From Comamonas koreensis (GTDB lineage: Bacteria; Pseudomonadota; Gammaproteobacteria; Burkholderiales; Burkholderiaceae_C), in contig NZ_JAJNCT010000005.1 of the NCBI RefSeq assembly GCF_021026195.1, forward strand, positions 833,231-897,230: 64,000 nucleotides of DNA, read 5' to 3'. Shown one piece after another: positions 17,167 through 26,423 of the stretch (positions are counted from its first letter, which is position 1; every line of letters starts with the position of its first letter). A program made the position numbers and the translations under genes. Under the pieces are notes generated by a model, which saw only the letters and a list, made by a program, of their open reading frames with translations, was not told where the DNA came from and did no database searches.

Positions 17167-19692
17167 ATGAACTATATGCCCACATCTGTTCGAGTTCCTT
17201 TGCATTGGGGACTCAAGGCTTTTGTAGCAACAGCATATGGGGCATTTGCGCTGCCCTTGACCAGCTGGGCCGCATGCTCACCGCCCTCGCCCATGGGCAC
17301 CGCAGGGGGCTCGGTTTTGTGCAGCAGCACAACGACAGGCCAGTACCGGATCAATGCGGCAAACGTTCAACTCACCAACAATGCCACAGGTGACATGACG
17401 CTGAATGGCGCCAGTGTCGGATTGATCTATGCGGTTGAGACAGCGGCAAACGGTGTGTCGGTTATCAATCAAGGCAGGATGACCTGGGATAATGCGCTCT
17501 ATCTACTACCGGCGGGAGGTGGCCGAGCGCTGGCCAATATTGGCTATCTGAACAACAACAATTTCAGCGCTGCCAGCTTCCGCAATGAAGCGGGCGCCAG
17601 CCTCGTCATGACTACGGCTAGCCCTGCGCTGACCAATAGTGGATTGGATGTGGTGGCGCTGGCAGCAGGGGCCGCAAATAGTCAGGCGACGGTGACCAAC
17701 AGTGGCAGCATTTCTTTCACCAATACGGCAACCGGCGCGAGTGTTTCGAACAATGTGATAGAGGTGTTGGCGCAAAATTTCACAGTGACCAATACGGGCG
17801 TGGTGAATTTCCAGTCTTCGGCGGACGCTTTTACCAACGGCTTTCAGCCGCGCATGTGGGCGCCTGCAAGCGGCGGGAGTGGCAGCACCAGCAATTCCGG
17901 GCAAATCAATGTCACCAACACCCATCCAACCCGCACAGTCGGCAGTACAGGCATTTACCAGCGCGCAACGGCCAATTCCCTGGTCGAAAATAGCGGCAGC
18001 GTCAGCGTGGTCAATACCAGTGCAGGGGCAACGTCTGCGATAGGAGGCATAGGCGTCATTGGTTACGCCAACAGCACCGGACTCTCTCGCATCAACAACA
18101 CCGGCAGCGTGATCGTCGACAGCCCCAGCAATTATGTGTATGCCGCCCAATCGGGTGCTGCCAGTAACACCAATCCAGCTACGATTGATAACAGCGGACT
18201 GTTGGAGATCAAGTCCAGCACTGCCATTCCGGACCCTGCGTTCAGAGCAGCGGTGATGGTGCTCCCTTCTGCGGCAGGCTTGACGGCCTTGCAAACCATC
18301 AACAACAGTGCCAGTGGCATCATTCGCTCGGATGCACAAAGTTACGCCGTACTGGCCTATCAGGACGTGCCCGTGCATCTGAACAACGCAGGAACCGTGA
18401 GCGGACCCGTGTTTTTAAGTGGCGGGGCCGACACGCTGATCCACACCGGCGGCTCGATAACCGGCAACATCAATATGGGCATGGGCAATGACAGCATGCA
18501 GGCGAGCGGGGGAGCGCTCGTCGGCATCACGGCCATGGATGAGGGTGACGACGCCCTCACCTTGGCTGCAGGCGTGGATGTGTCGCAAGCTCCCCAGTTT
18601 GATGGTGGTGCGGGCAACGACATCTTGACCCTGGATGGTCTGGCCATGCGCGGTTTCACCGGCAGCAACAACCTTGCCAACGGAAGCAACCTGACCCTTT
18701 GGGAAACCATCCACCTCGCCAATGCGGCAAGCTTGCAGCTCAGCGGCTCGCTGTTCGAAAGTGGCGCAGCGGCCCAGCTCAATATCGATGGTGCTGCCAC
18801 ACTCAATGCCAGCGCTGCCCAAGGTACGTTCAACGTGTATGGCAGCATTGCGAGCGCGGGCACCATCAGCCTAGCGGATGCCAGCGCGGCTGCAGATGAT
18901 CGCCTTACGCTCACAGGCAACTTCAGTGGCACAGCCAGCAGTGTGGTGGTACTCGACACGGTGCTCGGCGACAGCAACTCTGCGTCTGATGTGCTGGAAG
19001 TCAACGGCAGCACCAGCGGAGCCAGCACCTTGCGCATCGTGAATGCCAACGGATTGGGCGCCGTCACCAGCGGCAATGGCATTTTGGTGGTCAAGGTCGA
19101 TGGCGCATCCGATGCGGTGTTTAGCCTGGAGGGCGGCAGCATCAGTGCTGGTGGCTTCAGCTATACCTTGAACAAGGTAGGCAATAACTGGTATCTGCAA
19201 TCCACGTTGCTGGCCCCTACCGTCAGCGTTGCCTGCACGCCTGCTGAGCTGTTTGATTCTGTCAACCAGGTCAGCACCTGCACATTGACGCTCTCGCAAG
19301 CGGCCCCTGCGCAAGGGCTCAGCGTGAACTTGAATCTTCCCGCAGCCAATCCACGCTACAGCACCTCCTGCCCACAGAACATCACCATACCTGCGGGTGC
19401 TTCGATGGCAACCTGCACCATCGTGGCAACCCCCAATACCGACCCGAATGACGGCGACGTCCTTGCAGAGCTGTCGATCGCGCCAGCAACTGTTGCAGGC
19501 AGCTATGAGCCAGCAGGCACTCCCGCACAGGTGCTGGTCAGAGACGACGATAACGGGGGGGCATCTGTCAAAGCGGTTCCTGCCTCAGATTACGGCAGCT
19601 TGTTGCTGCTGTCTCTCAGCCTGGGTGGGGCAGGGATGCTATTTGCGCGCCGCCAAAAGCAGCAGGCAGTAGTGCGCCAGACAAAGCCTTAG
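17167..19692 (+). CDS. Large secreted beta-helix-like surface protein with CTERM-like tail
   Basis: An 841-residue protein with an N-terminal signal (a basic stretch, GLKAFVATAYGAFALPLTSWA, then ACSPPSP). The body to about residue 690 is rich in Asn, Ser, Thr and Gly with repeated units such as VTNSGSISFTNT and NNSGLLEIKSS, typical of right-handed beta-helix passengers of autotransporters. Near 460-490 there are Asp/Gly-rich turns (GMGNDSMQ, GGAGNDILTLDG). A Cys-containing Ig/Calx-like segment follows (about 680-800). The end is a hydrophobic stretch plus ARRQ, resembling IPTL-CTERM/PEP-CTERM sorting signals; no autotransporter barrel is present. Likely a surface or biofilm protein; partners are unknown. 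Confidence 0.72.
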   Translation: MNYMPTSVRVPLHWGLKAFVATAYGAFALPLTSWAACSPPSPMGTAGGSVLCSSTTTGQYRINAANVQLTNNATGDMTLNGASVGLIYAVETAANGVSVINQGRMTWDNALYLLPAGGGRALANIGYLNNNNFSAASFRNEAGASLVMTTASPALTNSGLDVVALAAGAANSQATVTNSGSISFTNTATGASVSNNVIEVLAQNFTVTNTGVVNFQSSADAFTNGFQPRMWAPASGGSGSTSNSGQINVTNTHPTRTVGSTGIYQRATANSLVENSGSVSVVNTSAGATSAIGGIGVIGYANSTGLSRINNTGSVIVDSPSNYVYAAQSGAASNTNPATIDNSGLLEIKSSTAIPDPAFRAAVMVLPSAAGLTALQTINNSASGIIRSDAQSYAVLAYQDVPVHLNNAGTVSGPVFLSGGADTLIHTGGSITGNINMGMGNDSMQASGGALVGITAMDEGDDALTLAAGVDVSQAPQFDGGAGNDILTLDGLAMRGFTGSNNLANGSNLTLWETIHLANAASLQLSGSLFESGAAAQLNIDGAATLNASAAQGTFNVYGSIASAGTISLADASAAADDRLTLTGNFSGTASSVVVLDTVLGDSNSASDVLEVNGSTSGASTLRIVNANGLGAVTSGNGILVVKVDGASDAVFSLEGGSISAGGFSYTLNKVGNNWYLQSTLLAPTVSVACTPAELFDSVNQVSTCTLTLSQAAPAQGLSVNLNLPAANPRYSTSCPQNITIPAGASMATCTIVATPNTDPNDGDVLAELSIAPATVAGSYEPAGTPAQVLVRDDDNGGASVKAVPASDYGSLLLLSLSLGGAGMLFARRQKQQAVVRQTKP

Positions 19693-20012
19693 GGATCCAC
19701 AGCACGCGCTACAGACAGCGGTACTCTCACAGGCTAGGCTAACAAGCCCCCCCCTTGTCGACAGCGCCCACAAAGCCGGAGGAGCCATTGCCTGCAGCGC
19801 CTAACGACCACCCTATCGGCAAAGCCTGGATCGGCCCGGCAGTCCGAGAAAGGTCGCCGCAAGCTGGCGTCCAAGACTAGTGCGGCATGGCACCCCTGCC
19901 AGACGATACCCTTGGCGCATAGCCGTTTCAAAAAATGAAGGGCATCATCGATTCAACAGACAAACGGATGTTGTGATGATTGGGCAGATGCCTGGCATGG
20001 CAGCTCCCGGGG
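19693..20012. other. Intergenic region without recognisable content
   Basis: This 320-base gap between two convergent genes shows no terminator hairpin, tRNA or repeat that I can support. Short open frames on both strands here lack ribosome sites and protein-like text. Confidence 0.4.
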
Positions 20013-20402
20013 TCATTGCGCTGTTTCGCGGTGCCAGCGCAGGCTTAGAAGCCCAAGTACCAGTGCAAACACTGTCAGCAAGACGAGCATCAGGCCGCCC
20101 AGCTTGGGAGTGGGCCTGGACCAAACGCCGGCCGCTTGCCCGCTCACGGCCCCCATGCTGTGTCGTACACGGTGGAAAACCGTCTCGTCATCTGGCGCAC
20201 TGCCAAGCGCTGGAGCGAGCGCATCGGTGCCAGGCAGAACTACACGGCCATCGGCCAACACTTGCTGCGAGCGCAGCAGGTTGTCGTCCTCTGGCGCATC
20301 TTTGGCCGATGCAGCAGCTGGCAGGGCATGCATCAGCACGCAGCCCAAAGCCAGCAACCACCCCAAGATCGAAAGCCTGTACAACCTCATTTCAGCAGCC
20401 AT
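20013..20402 (-). CDS. Hypothetical small membrane protein with signal peptide
   Basis: A 129-residue frame with a plausible signal peptide (LYRLSILGWLLALGCVLMHALPAAASA), a polar middle of about 60 residues and a C-terminal membrane helix (LGGLMLVLLTVFALVLGLLSL) with a basic end. This looks like a genuine envelope protein but no family is recognised. A start at 20390 (MRLYRL) is as good as the one at 20402; neither has a strong ribosome site. Confidence 0.5.
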   Translation of the reverse strand: MAAEMRLYRLSILGWLLALGCVLMHALPAAASAKDAPEDDNLLRSQQVLADGRVVLPGTDALAPALGSAPDDETVFHRVRHSMGAVSGQAAGVWSRPTPKLGGLMLVLLTVFALVLGLLSLRWHRETAQ

Positions 20403-20631
20403 ATACAGAAATTAACAATATGACTAACTATCGGACTGCGCCTACAAACGGTCAATCCCCAAAAATAGTGAATATGTACTACGTTCACTCGGAGCGCTAC
20501 AGGCCGTTCGCCGTGATATCTGCATGCCATCAACGGAGAGAATGACCAAGAGCTGGCTGGCCCAACCAGTCCCTGACCCAGACCGCTTGGTTCAACGGAC
20601 CAAAAAAATCTGGAAATGGTTCAAATTTGCA

Positions 20632-20640
20632 TGCTATAAT
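20632..20640 (+). promoter_or_regulatory. Extended -10 promoter of the tRNA-Arg gene
   Basis: A perfect extended -10 (TGCTATAAT) ends 10 bases before the first base of the tRNA. The -35 region is poor, which is normal for extended -10 promoters. Transcription would start only a few bases ahead of the mature 5' end. Confidence 0.7.
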
Positions 20641-20650
20641 TGACGGCTTA

Positions 20651-20727
20651 GCGGCTGTAGCTCAGCTGGATAGAGTACTTGGCTACGAACCAAGGGGTCG
20701 TGGGTTCGATTCCTGCCAGCCGCACCA
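20651..20727 (+). tRNA. tRNA-Arg(ACG)
   Basis: A complete 77-base cloverleaf. The acceptor stem GCGGCTG pairs with CAGCCGC, the D arm contains AGCTCAGCTGGATAGAGT, and the anticodon stem CTTGG/CCAAG holds the loop CTACGAA with anticodon ACG (A34 is normally read as inosine after TadA editing). The T loop is TTCGATT. The discriminator is A and the CCA end is encoded. No integrase or duplicated 3' end is seen beside it. Confidence 0.97.
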
Positions 20728-20734
20728 AACGTAA

Positions 20735-20766
20735 AGCCTCAGAGCAGCAATGCTCTGAGGCTTTTT
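20735..20766 (+). terminator. Rho-independent terminator of the tRNA-Arg gene
   Basis: A 12-bp perfect stem (AGCCTCAGAGCA / TGCTCTGAGGCT) with a GCAA tetraloop is followed by five T, starting 8 bases after the tRNA. Confidence 0.95.
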
Positions 20767-20872
20767 CGTTGCTGGAGCGGCGCCTGGTCACCGCCACACC
20801 GACCCATGAAAAAAGCCGATCTCCATCATGGAGGCCGGCTTGTCATCAGCACAGCAACTATGGCGTGCTGGC

Positions 20873-22345
20873 TTACTTGGTCGGGCGAATCAGCACATAC
20901 TGCGTCCACTCACCCCGGCGGAACAGCACGTTGACGGGCTTGGACTTGTCGGCCTTGGCCACCGCAGCGTCAAACTGCTTGACGTCATTGATCTCGGTGT
21001 TGGCAATACCCAGGATCACATCGCCTTGCTTCAGCCCGGCACGGGCAGCAGCCTCATCGGCCGACACGATCTGCACACCGCCCTTGAGGTGCATGGACTT
21101 GCGCTGTGCATCGGTCAGATCGGTGACCACCAGGCCCAGCTGCTGGGCAGCGCTGGAGGGCTTGGCCTTCTCTGGCTCTTTGCTGGCCGCTGCAGCGTCT
21201 GCGCTTGCGTCCGATGGAATCTCGATGATGGTGATCGGGAGATCCAGGGTCTTGCCACGGCGGAACACCGTGACGGTGCTCTTCGAACCGGGTTTGGTAT
21301 TGCCCACCCAGCGCGGCAGATCCGCGAGCTTTTCCAATGGCTTGCCATCAAACTTGGTGATGATGTCACCCGCTTCCACGCCGGCTTTCTCCGCAGGCGA
21401 GCCGCTTTCGACACCCGTCACCATCGCGCCCTGGGCCTTGCCCAGGCCGATCGATTCAGCTATATCCTTGTTCACGGTGGAGATTTGCACACCGATCTTG
21501 CCGCGCACCACGCGGCCGGTGGCGCGCAGCTGGTCGCTCACGCGCACCGCTTCATCAATCGGGATCGAGAACGAGATCCCCATGAAGCCGCCCGAACGCG
21601 AGTAGATCTGGCTGTTGATACCCACGACCTCGCCACGCATGTTCAGCAGCGGGCCGCCGGAGTTGCCGGGGTTGATGGCCACGTCGGTCTGGATAAAGGG
21701 CAGGTAATCACCGGTGTCGCGCTGCTTGGCCGACACAATGCCTGCGGTCACCGAGTTTTCCAGCCCAAAGGGCGAGCCAATGGCCATCACCCATTCGCCC
21801 ACGCGCAGGCGGTTCACGTCACCAATCTTGACGGCGGGCAGGCCAGTGGCATCGATCTTCACCACGGCCACATCGGTGCGCTTGTCGGCACCCACGATCT
21901 TGGCCTTGAACTCGCGTTTGTCGGTCAGGGTCACGATGACTTCATCGGCGCCATCGACCACATGCGCATTGGTCATCACATAGCCATCAGCCGTCAGGAT
22001 GAAGCCCGAGCCCAGGCCACTGGGCACCTCATCGCCGTCAGCACCTGGCCGCTGGGGGCGCTGCTGCCGAGGAACATTGGGCACGGGCAAGCCAAAGCGC
22101 TTGAAGAACTCCAGCATCTCGGGATCGAGGCCGCTTTGGCTTTGGCGGTTGGAGACCTTTTCCATCGTGCGGATATTGACCACCGATGGGCCCACCTGGT
22201 CAACCAGGTCGGTGAAATCAGGCAGGCCACGCACCACGGCAGGTGCGGGGGTCTGGGCTGCTGCCGGCAGCATCATTGCACTGCTGACGGACAGGATGGC
22301 CGCCAGCGCACTGATCTGAAAAGGCTTCCAACGCTTTAGAGACAT
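20873..22345 (-). CDS. mucD: Periplasmic serine protease MucD/DegP family (Do)
   Basis: A 490-residue periplasmic chaperone-protease that degrades misfolded envelope proteins and feeds back on the sigma-E response. After a signal peptide (about 1-31, ending PAAAQ) comes a trypsin-like domain with the triad H128 (TNAHVVDG), D158 (RTDVAVVKI) and S229 (NPGNSGGPL). Two PDZ domains follow at about 290-380 and 410-485. I start at 22345 because GGAG lies 4 bases upstream; the frame extends 12 codons further without support. It lies 218 bases downstream of rseA with a terminator between them, so it has its own promoter or depends on read-through. Confidence 0.95.
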   Translation of the reverse strand: MSLKRWKPFQISALAAILSVSSAMMLPAAAQTPAPAVVRGLPDFTDLVDQVGPSVVNIRTMEKVSNRQSQSGLDPEMLEFFKRFGLPVPNVPRQQRPQRPGADGDEVPSGLGSGFILTADGYVMTNAHVVDGADEVIVTLTDKREFKAKIVGADKRTDVAVVKIDATGLPAVKIGDVNRLRVGEWVMAIGSPFGLENSVTAGIVSAKQRDTGDYLPFIQTDVAINPGNSGGPLLNMRGEVVGINSQIYSRSGGFMGISFSIPIDEAVRVSDQLRATGRVVRGKIGVQISTVNKDIAESIGLGKAQGAMVTGVESGSPAEKAGVEAGDIITKFDGKPLEKLADLPRWVGNTKPGSKSTVTVFRRGKTLDLPITIIEIPSDASADAAAASKEPEKAKPSSAAQQLGLVVTDLTDAQRKSMHLKGGVQIVSADEAAARAGLKQGDVILGIANTEINDVKQFDAAVAKADKSKPVNVLFRRGEWTQYVLIRPTK

Positions 22346-22518
22346 ATCACTCCTCAATTTGACAATATGGCGGCACCGCATTTTTTAGCGATTCAAACGC
22401 CCTGCAATGGTGCCGTGCCGCAATTGGAGGGGCAATAGGCCTCAAGGTTCCAAGCGTGCATCACCCTCAGATAGGCAGCAAAACACAGGTTTCAAGGCTC
22501 GACGGCTGAAAGGCATAA

Positions 22519-22550
22519 AAAAACACCTGCAAGCAGGTGTTTTTTGAAGG
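22519..22550 (-). terminator. Bidirectional-looking terminator after rseA
   Basis: A 9-bp stem (AAACACCTG / CAGGTGTTT with a CAAG loop) with T runs on both strands lies 13 bases after the rseA stop, separating rpoE-rseA from mucD. Confidence 0.85.
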
Positions 22551-22562
22551 GGCAGCGCCTGA

Positions 22563-23324
22563 TCAGCACAGACGCGAAGCTTTGTCTCCGCAGCCATCGC
22601 TGCGCTTTTCCGCGTTGAAGGTGGCGTTGCGCAAGAAGCCAGCTGGCATCTGCAGGTTGGCAGTGACACCAATCTGACCACGTGCAGCAAGCACTTCATC
22701 GAGGCGAGGATCGCGCAGCATGATGGTGGAGTTCTGCCCCACTGTCACTTGCTGCTCAATCAGACCTTGCGCATTGGCAGCAGGCCTGGAAGATGCAGCA
22801 GAAGCTACCACTTGCGGTGCAGCACCACTTGCCAGCTGCTGCGCGTTGCCACCTGCGCCTCCAGCCAGCAATCCCATGCTGTTCCAGCCCACCATCGCCA
22901 CAGCAGCCACGGTGGCAAAGCCGGCCACCATCTTCCAGCGGAAAACGGAGTGGTTGGCGGCATCCTGCACGGCAGCGGCAGGCTGGACGGTCTGCGCAGC
23001 GGCAGCGGCCACGGCCGGCACAGCCACAGCGCCTGGCGCCGGCTGGCCCTGAGCCACCAGAGGCGGCTCCAGCGCAATCTTTGCATTCAGCGCATCCAGG
23101 AACGCCAGGCTGTCGGAGCACGGCGCATGGGCCGAACGCATCAGATCACCAATGACCTGGTAGGACTGCACGGAGGCGTAGCAGACCTCATCGTCGGCCA
23201 ACTCGGGCAGCTCAGCCAGCAGTTGGCCAAGCGTTTGGTTGTCCAGTTCACCATCGACCCAGGCGGACAGCTGCTCACAGGCTGCCTGCGTGCTCTTGTT
23301 CAATGCTTGGTTTTCGAGATTCAT
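22563..23324 (-). CDS. rseA: Anti-sigma-E factor RseA/MucA
   Basis: A 253-residue inner-membrane anti-sigma factor. The N-terminal sigma-binding domain is clear (EQLSAWVDGELDNQTLGQLL, then LMRSAHAPCSDSLAFLDALN). An Ala/Pro-rich linker precedes the membrane helix at about residues 125-145 (KMVAGFATVAAVAMVGW), followed by a periplasmic part. I start at 23324, 8 bases after AGGA; an ATG two codons earlier is possible. Overlapping transcription with rpoE is likely, with a 56-base gap. The C-terminal part is long and Ala/Gln-rich, and there is no following RseB gene to protect it from DegS-type cleavage. Confidence 0.9.
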   Translation of the reverse strand: MNLENQALNKSTQAACEQLSAWVDGELDNQTLGQLLAELPELADDEVCYASVQSYQVIGDLMRSAHAPCSDSLAFLDALNAKIALEPPLVAQGQPAPGAVAVPAVAAAAAQTVQPAAAVQDAANHSVFRWKMVAGFATVAAVAMVGWNSMGLLAGGAGGNAQQLASGAAPQVVASAASSRPAANAQGLIEQQVTVGQNSTIMLRDPRLDEVLAARGQIGVTANLQMPAGFLRNATFNAEKRSDGCGDKASRLC

Positions 23325-23380
23325 AGCCATTTTCCTAGCGGGCCCCAGGCCCTTGCAGCCAGTCATCACACTCAAATCAG

Positions 23381-24016
23381 CTACCAACGCTTGCCAGACT
23401 GGCGTTCAAGCATGGGCTTTACCTTGGCGGAAATCGCCTCGCGGGCGCGGAAAATACGCGACCGTACCGTACCGATGGGACAATCCATCGCAGCGGCAAT
23501 GTCTTCATAAGACATGCCTTCAATCTCACGCAACACGATAGCCTGTCGCAGGTCTTCGGGCAGCGCGTCCATCGCCGTGTTGACCGCCTGGGCAATTTCC
23601 TGGGCGGCAATCACCGTTTCAGGCGTCTCATCGGTCGTTAGTTCGCGCCCGGGCACATAAGTTTCATCATCATCGTCTTTTCCGCGCAGCGCACTCTCGG
23701 TCATCACCGGATTGCGGCTGAGCTCGACCATCGCTTTTTTGGCGGTATTGACGGCGATCCGGTACAGCCAGGTGTAGAACTGCGCATCTCCCCGGAACTG
23801 CGGCAGCGCGCGGTAGGCGCGCAAAAAGGTTTCCTGGGCCAGATCGGGCACCAGATCCACATCGCGAACCATGCGCCCGATCAGGCGCTCAATACGGCGC
23901 TGGTACTTGAGCACCAGCAGACCATAGGCTTTTTGATCTCCTGCCACCGTGCGCTGCACCAGGTGCAGATCGCTGTCATTTGCATTCGGGGTACTGGCCG
24001 TTGGCGTTCCCGTCAT
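23381..24016 (-). CDS. rpoE: Extracytoplasmic stress sigma factor RpoE
   Basis: A 211-residue ECF sigma factor of the RpoE/AlgU type. Region 2 includes DLVQRTVAGDQKAYGLLVLK and DVDLVPDLAQETFLRAYRAL with YTWLYRIAVNTAKK; region 4 includes LPEDLRQAIVLREIEGMSYE and IAAAMDCPIGTVRSRIFRAR. Residues match the AlgU group closely. It is followed by rseA, the standard arrangement. A 60-base gap separates it from the upstream YgfX-like gene. Autoregulation by sigma-E is usual; I could not pick out a convincing sigma-E promoter. Confidence 0.95.
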   Translation of the reverse strand: MTGTPTASTPNANDSDLHLVQRTVAGDQKAYGLLVLKYQRRIERLIGRMVRDVDLVPDLAQETFLRAYRALPQFRGDAQFYTWLYRIAVNTAKKAMVELSRNPVMTESALRGKDDDDETYVPGRELTTDETPETVIAAQEIAQAVNTAMDALPEDLRQAIVLREIEGMSYEDIAAAMDCPIGTVRSRIFRAREAISAKVKPMLERQSGKRW

Positions 24017-24076
24017 AAAAGAGGCCCTCTTGGCGCTACAAGCTTGCAGCTATTGTTGTGGTTGTTCAGCTGTAGG

Positions 24077-24562
24077 CTACATCGGGTGGATGTCTTGCGT
24101 ATCAGCGGCAAGGGACGAGTATAAAACCCGACGAATATCCGGCCAACGCTCTGGATTAGCGGCTTTCGCCACAAGCAGCCACTGTCTGCGGCCCGGTGTT
24201 TGCAGCCCTTGGGCCAGCAGCAATATCCACGATTGCCCATCCATCAGCACGGTCAGTTGCCGGAGCTCCTGCCGCAGCTCAAGCGCCAATAGGCCTCGTC
24301 CAAGGCACCACTGAGAGCCAGTCCAGCACAAACAAGTTCCCTGCGGCCACAGCGGCATGCGCCAGGCCAGTCCGGCGGCCAGCGCCAACACCAGCACCGC
24401 CGCTGCACGCGGTAGCGCCGATGGGGCGGATGCATGCATCCAGACCAGGCATAGCACGGTGACCATCCCCAGCCAACTGGCCAGCAGCAGACGAATGCGC
24501 ACCGGGCTTGGCAGCGCAAAGGACTGCAGCGCCATCAAAGCAGGTGAGTGACGGTGGGGCAT
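24077..24562 (-). CDS. Hypothetical membrane protein, YgfX/CptA-like
   Basis: A 161-residue frame (from the ATG at 24562) with two membrane helices near residues 22-60 (LLLASWLGMVTVLCLVW and AAVLVLALAAGLAW). A compact cytoplasmic part follows, containing LCWTGSQWCLG, LTVLMDGQSWILLLA and a final RWPDIRRVLYSSL. The layout resembles YgfX/CptA proteins, two helices then a small beta-rich domain, and such proteins often lie beside rpoE in Betaproteobacteria. Sequence agreement is loose, so this is tentative. A later start at 24535 is possible. Confidence 0.5.
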   Translation of the reverse strand: MPHRHSPALMALQSFALPSPVRIRLLLASWLGMVTVLCLVWMHASAPSALPRAAAVLVLALAAGLAWRMPLWPQGTCLCWTGSQWCLGRGLLALELRQELRQLTVLMDGQSWILLLAQGLQTPGRRQWLLVAKAANPERWPDIRRVLYSSLAADTQDIHPM

Positions 24563-24683
24563 GGCTGGGCGGCAATTGACTGAGGCATCGCCCCATTCTG
24601 CAATGCAGTCATCAGCGATCCCGCAGGGCAAACCCCGTGTTGAAGATGAGGTGCCATCAAAACTGTGACGGCGCAAAAACAAC

Positions 24684-24708
24684 TAAGGCCTCTGTAACAG
24701 AGGCCTTA
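24684..24708 (-). terminator. Terminator after fabF
   Basis: An 11-bp perfect stem (TAAGGCCTCTG / CAGAGGCCTTA) with a TAA loop lies 42 bases after the fabF stop, followed on the minus strand by a T-rich tract (GTTGTTTTTG). Confidence 0.75.
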
Positions 24709-24749
24709 TCCAAGCTTGAGAGCTGTGGCGCACTAGGCGCCAAGCACCA

Positions 24750-25994
24750 TCAAACCCGTTTGAACACCAGGGTACCGTTGGTGCCGCCAAAACCGAAGTT
24801 GTTCTTGACGGCGATTTCCAGCTTGGCATCACGCGCGGTGTTCGCACAGTAGTCCAGATCGCATTCCGGATCCTGGTCCACCAGGTTGATGGTCGGGGGA
24901 ATCTTCTGGTCCTTCAATGCCATGACGGTAAAGACGCTCTCCAGGCCGCCAGCACCACCGAGCAAATGGCCGGTCATGGATTTGGTCGAGCTGACCACCA
25001 TCTTCTTGGCATGGTCGCCCATGGCCGCCTTGATGGCATTGGTCTCGTTGAGGTCTCCCAGCGGCGTGGATGTGCCGTGGGCATTGAGGTAGTCCACTTG
25101 GTCGGCATTGACGCCTGCATTGCGCAGAGCGGCCAGCATGGCGCGGCGTGGGCCGTCCATGTTGGGAGCGGTCATGTGACCGGCGTCAGCGCTCATGCCA
25201 TAACCCAGCAACTCGGCATAGATCTTGGCACCACGGGCCTTGGCGTGTTCATACTCTTCGAGCACCACAATACCGGCGCCCTCACCCAGCACAAAGCCGT
25301 CACGGCCCTTGTCCCAGGGGCGCGATGCCGCCTTGGGATCGTCATTGCGTGTGGACAGCGCGCGCATTGCGGCGAACCCACCCACACCCAACGGAGAAAC
25401 AGTGGCTTCGGTACCACCTGCAATCATGACGTCGGCATCGCCGTATTCAATCATGCGACCGGCTTCACCAATGCAGTGCAAACCTGTCGTGCAAGCAGTC
25501 ACCACCGACAGGTTCGGGCCTTTGAAGCCAAAACGCATCGATACATGACCTGCGACCATATTGATAATGGACGCGGGAACAAAGAAAGGCGTGATGCGGC
25601 GCGCACCACGGCGCTCATATTCACCGTGCGTGTTCTCGATCAGTGGCAAACCACCGATACCCGAACCGATCACACAGCCAATACGAGTTGCGAGCTCTTC
25701 ATCCAGTGCCTCGCCCAAAGGCAGGCCGGCGTCTTTCACTGCCTCTTGGGCAGCGGCAATGCCGTAATGAATGAAGGAGTCCATCGTGCGTGCTTCCTTG
25801 GCACTCATATAGGACTCAAGGTCAAAACCCTTCACCTCACCTGCAATCTTGCAGCTGAAATCAGTGGTGTCGAACTTGGTAATGAGGTCAATGCCGGATT
25901 GACCGGCCAAAATGTTGGACCAGGCTTCAGCAACCGTGTTACCCACGGGGCTGATGCAACCCAGACCAGTCACGACGACGCGACGGCGACTCAT
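24750..25994 (-). CDS. fabF: 3-oxoacyl-[ACP] synthase II (FabF)
   Basis: A 414-residue condensing enzyme (KAS II) for chain elongation with malonyl-ACP. The Cys-His-His triad is visible in [28 protein letters not shown] and [15 protein letters not shown]. The start [18 protein letters not shown] matches the family. It ends the minus-strand set plsX-fabH-fabD-fabG-acpP-fabF and is terminated at 24684-24708. The ribosome site is weak. Confidence 0.97.
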   Translation of the reverse strand: MSRRRVVVTGLGCISPVGNTVAEAWSNILAGQSGIDLITKFDTTDFSCKIAGEVKGFDLESYMSAKEARTMDSFIHYGIAAAQEAVKDAGLPLGEALDEELATRIGCVIGSGIGGLPLIENTHGEYERRGARRITPFFVPASIINMVAGHVSMRFGFKGPNLSVVTACTTGLHCIGEAGRMIEYGDADVMIAGGTEATVSPLGVGGFAAMRALSTRNDDPKAASRPWDKGRDGFVLGEGAGIVVLEEYEHAKARGAKIYAELLGYGMSADAGHMTAPNMDGPRRAMLAALRNAGVNADQVDYLNAHGTSTPLGDLNETNAIKAAMGDHAKKMVVSSTKSMTGHLLGGAGGLESVFTVMALKDQKIPPTINLVDQDPECDLDYCANTARDAKLEIAVKNNFGFGGTNGTLVFKRV

Positions 25995-26078
25995 GCGTTA
26001 CAACTTTCTTGTTGATCTCTCGGAAGATTGGCTGCAAGACACTTGCGCCACGAGGGCGCCAAGTGCATGCGCAATCAA

Positions 26079-26354
<276 letters not shown>

Positions 26355-26423
26355 CTAGCTGCTTCAGCAATACCTGAGTGCAACTTGCCGTCGCGAGGAA
26401 ACGGCATTCAACTTTCGTCAAAT

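Noticed and set aside
19880-20545. A 221-codon plus-strand frame between the surface protein and the tRNA
   Set aside because: No ribosome site; the text is not protein-like and covers the better minus-strand gene with signal peptide and membrane helix.
20651-20766. tRNA-Arg as an integration site
   Set aside because: No integrase, no direct repeat of the tRNA 3' end and no island-like genes beside it.
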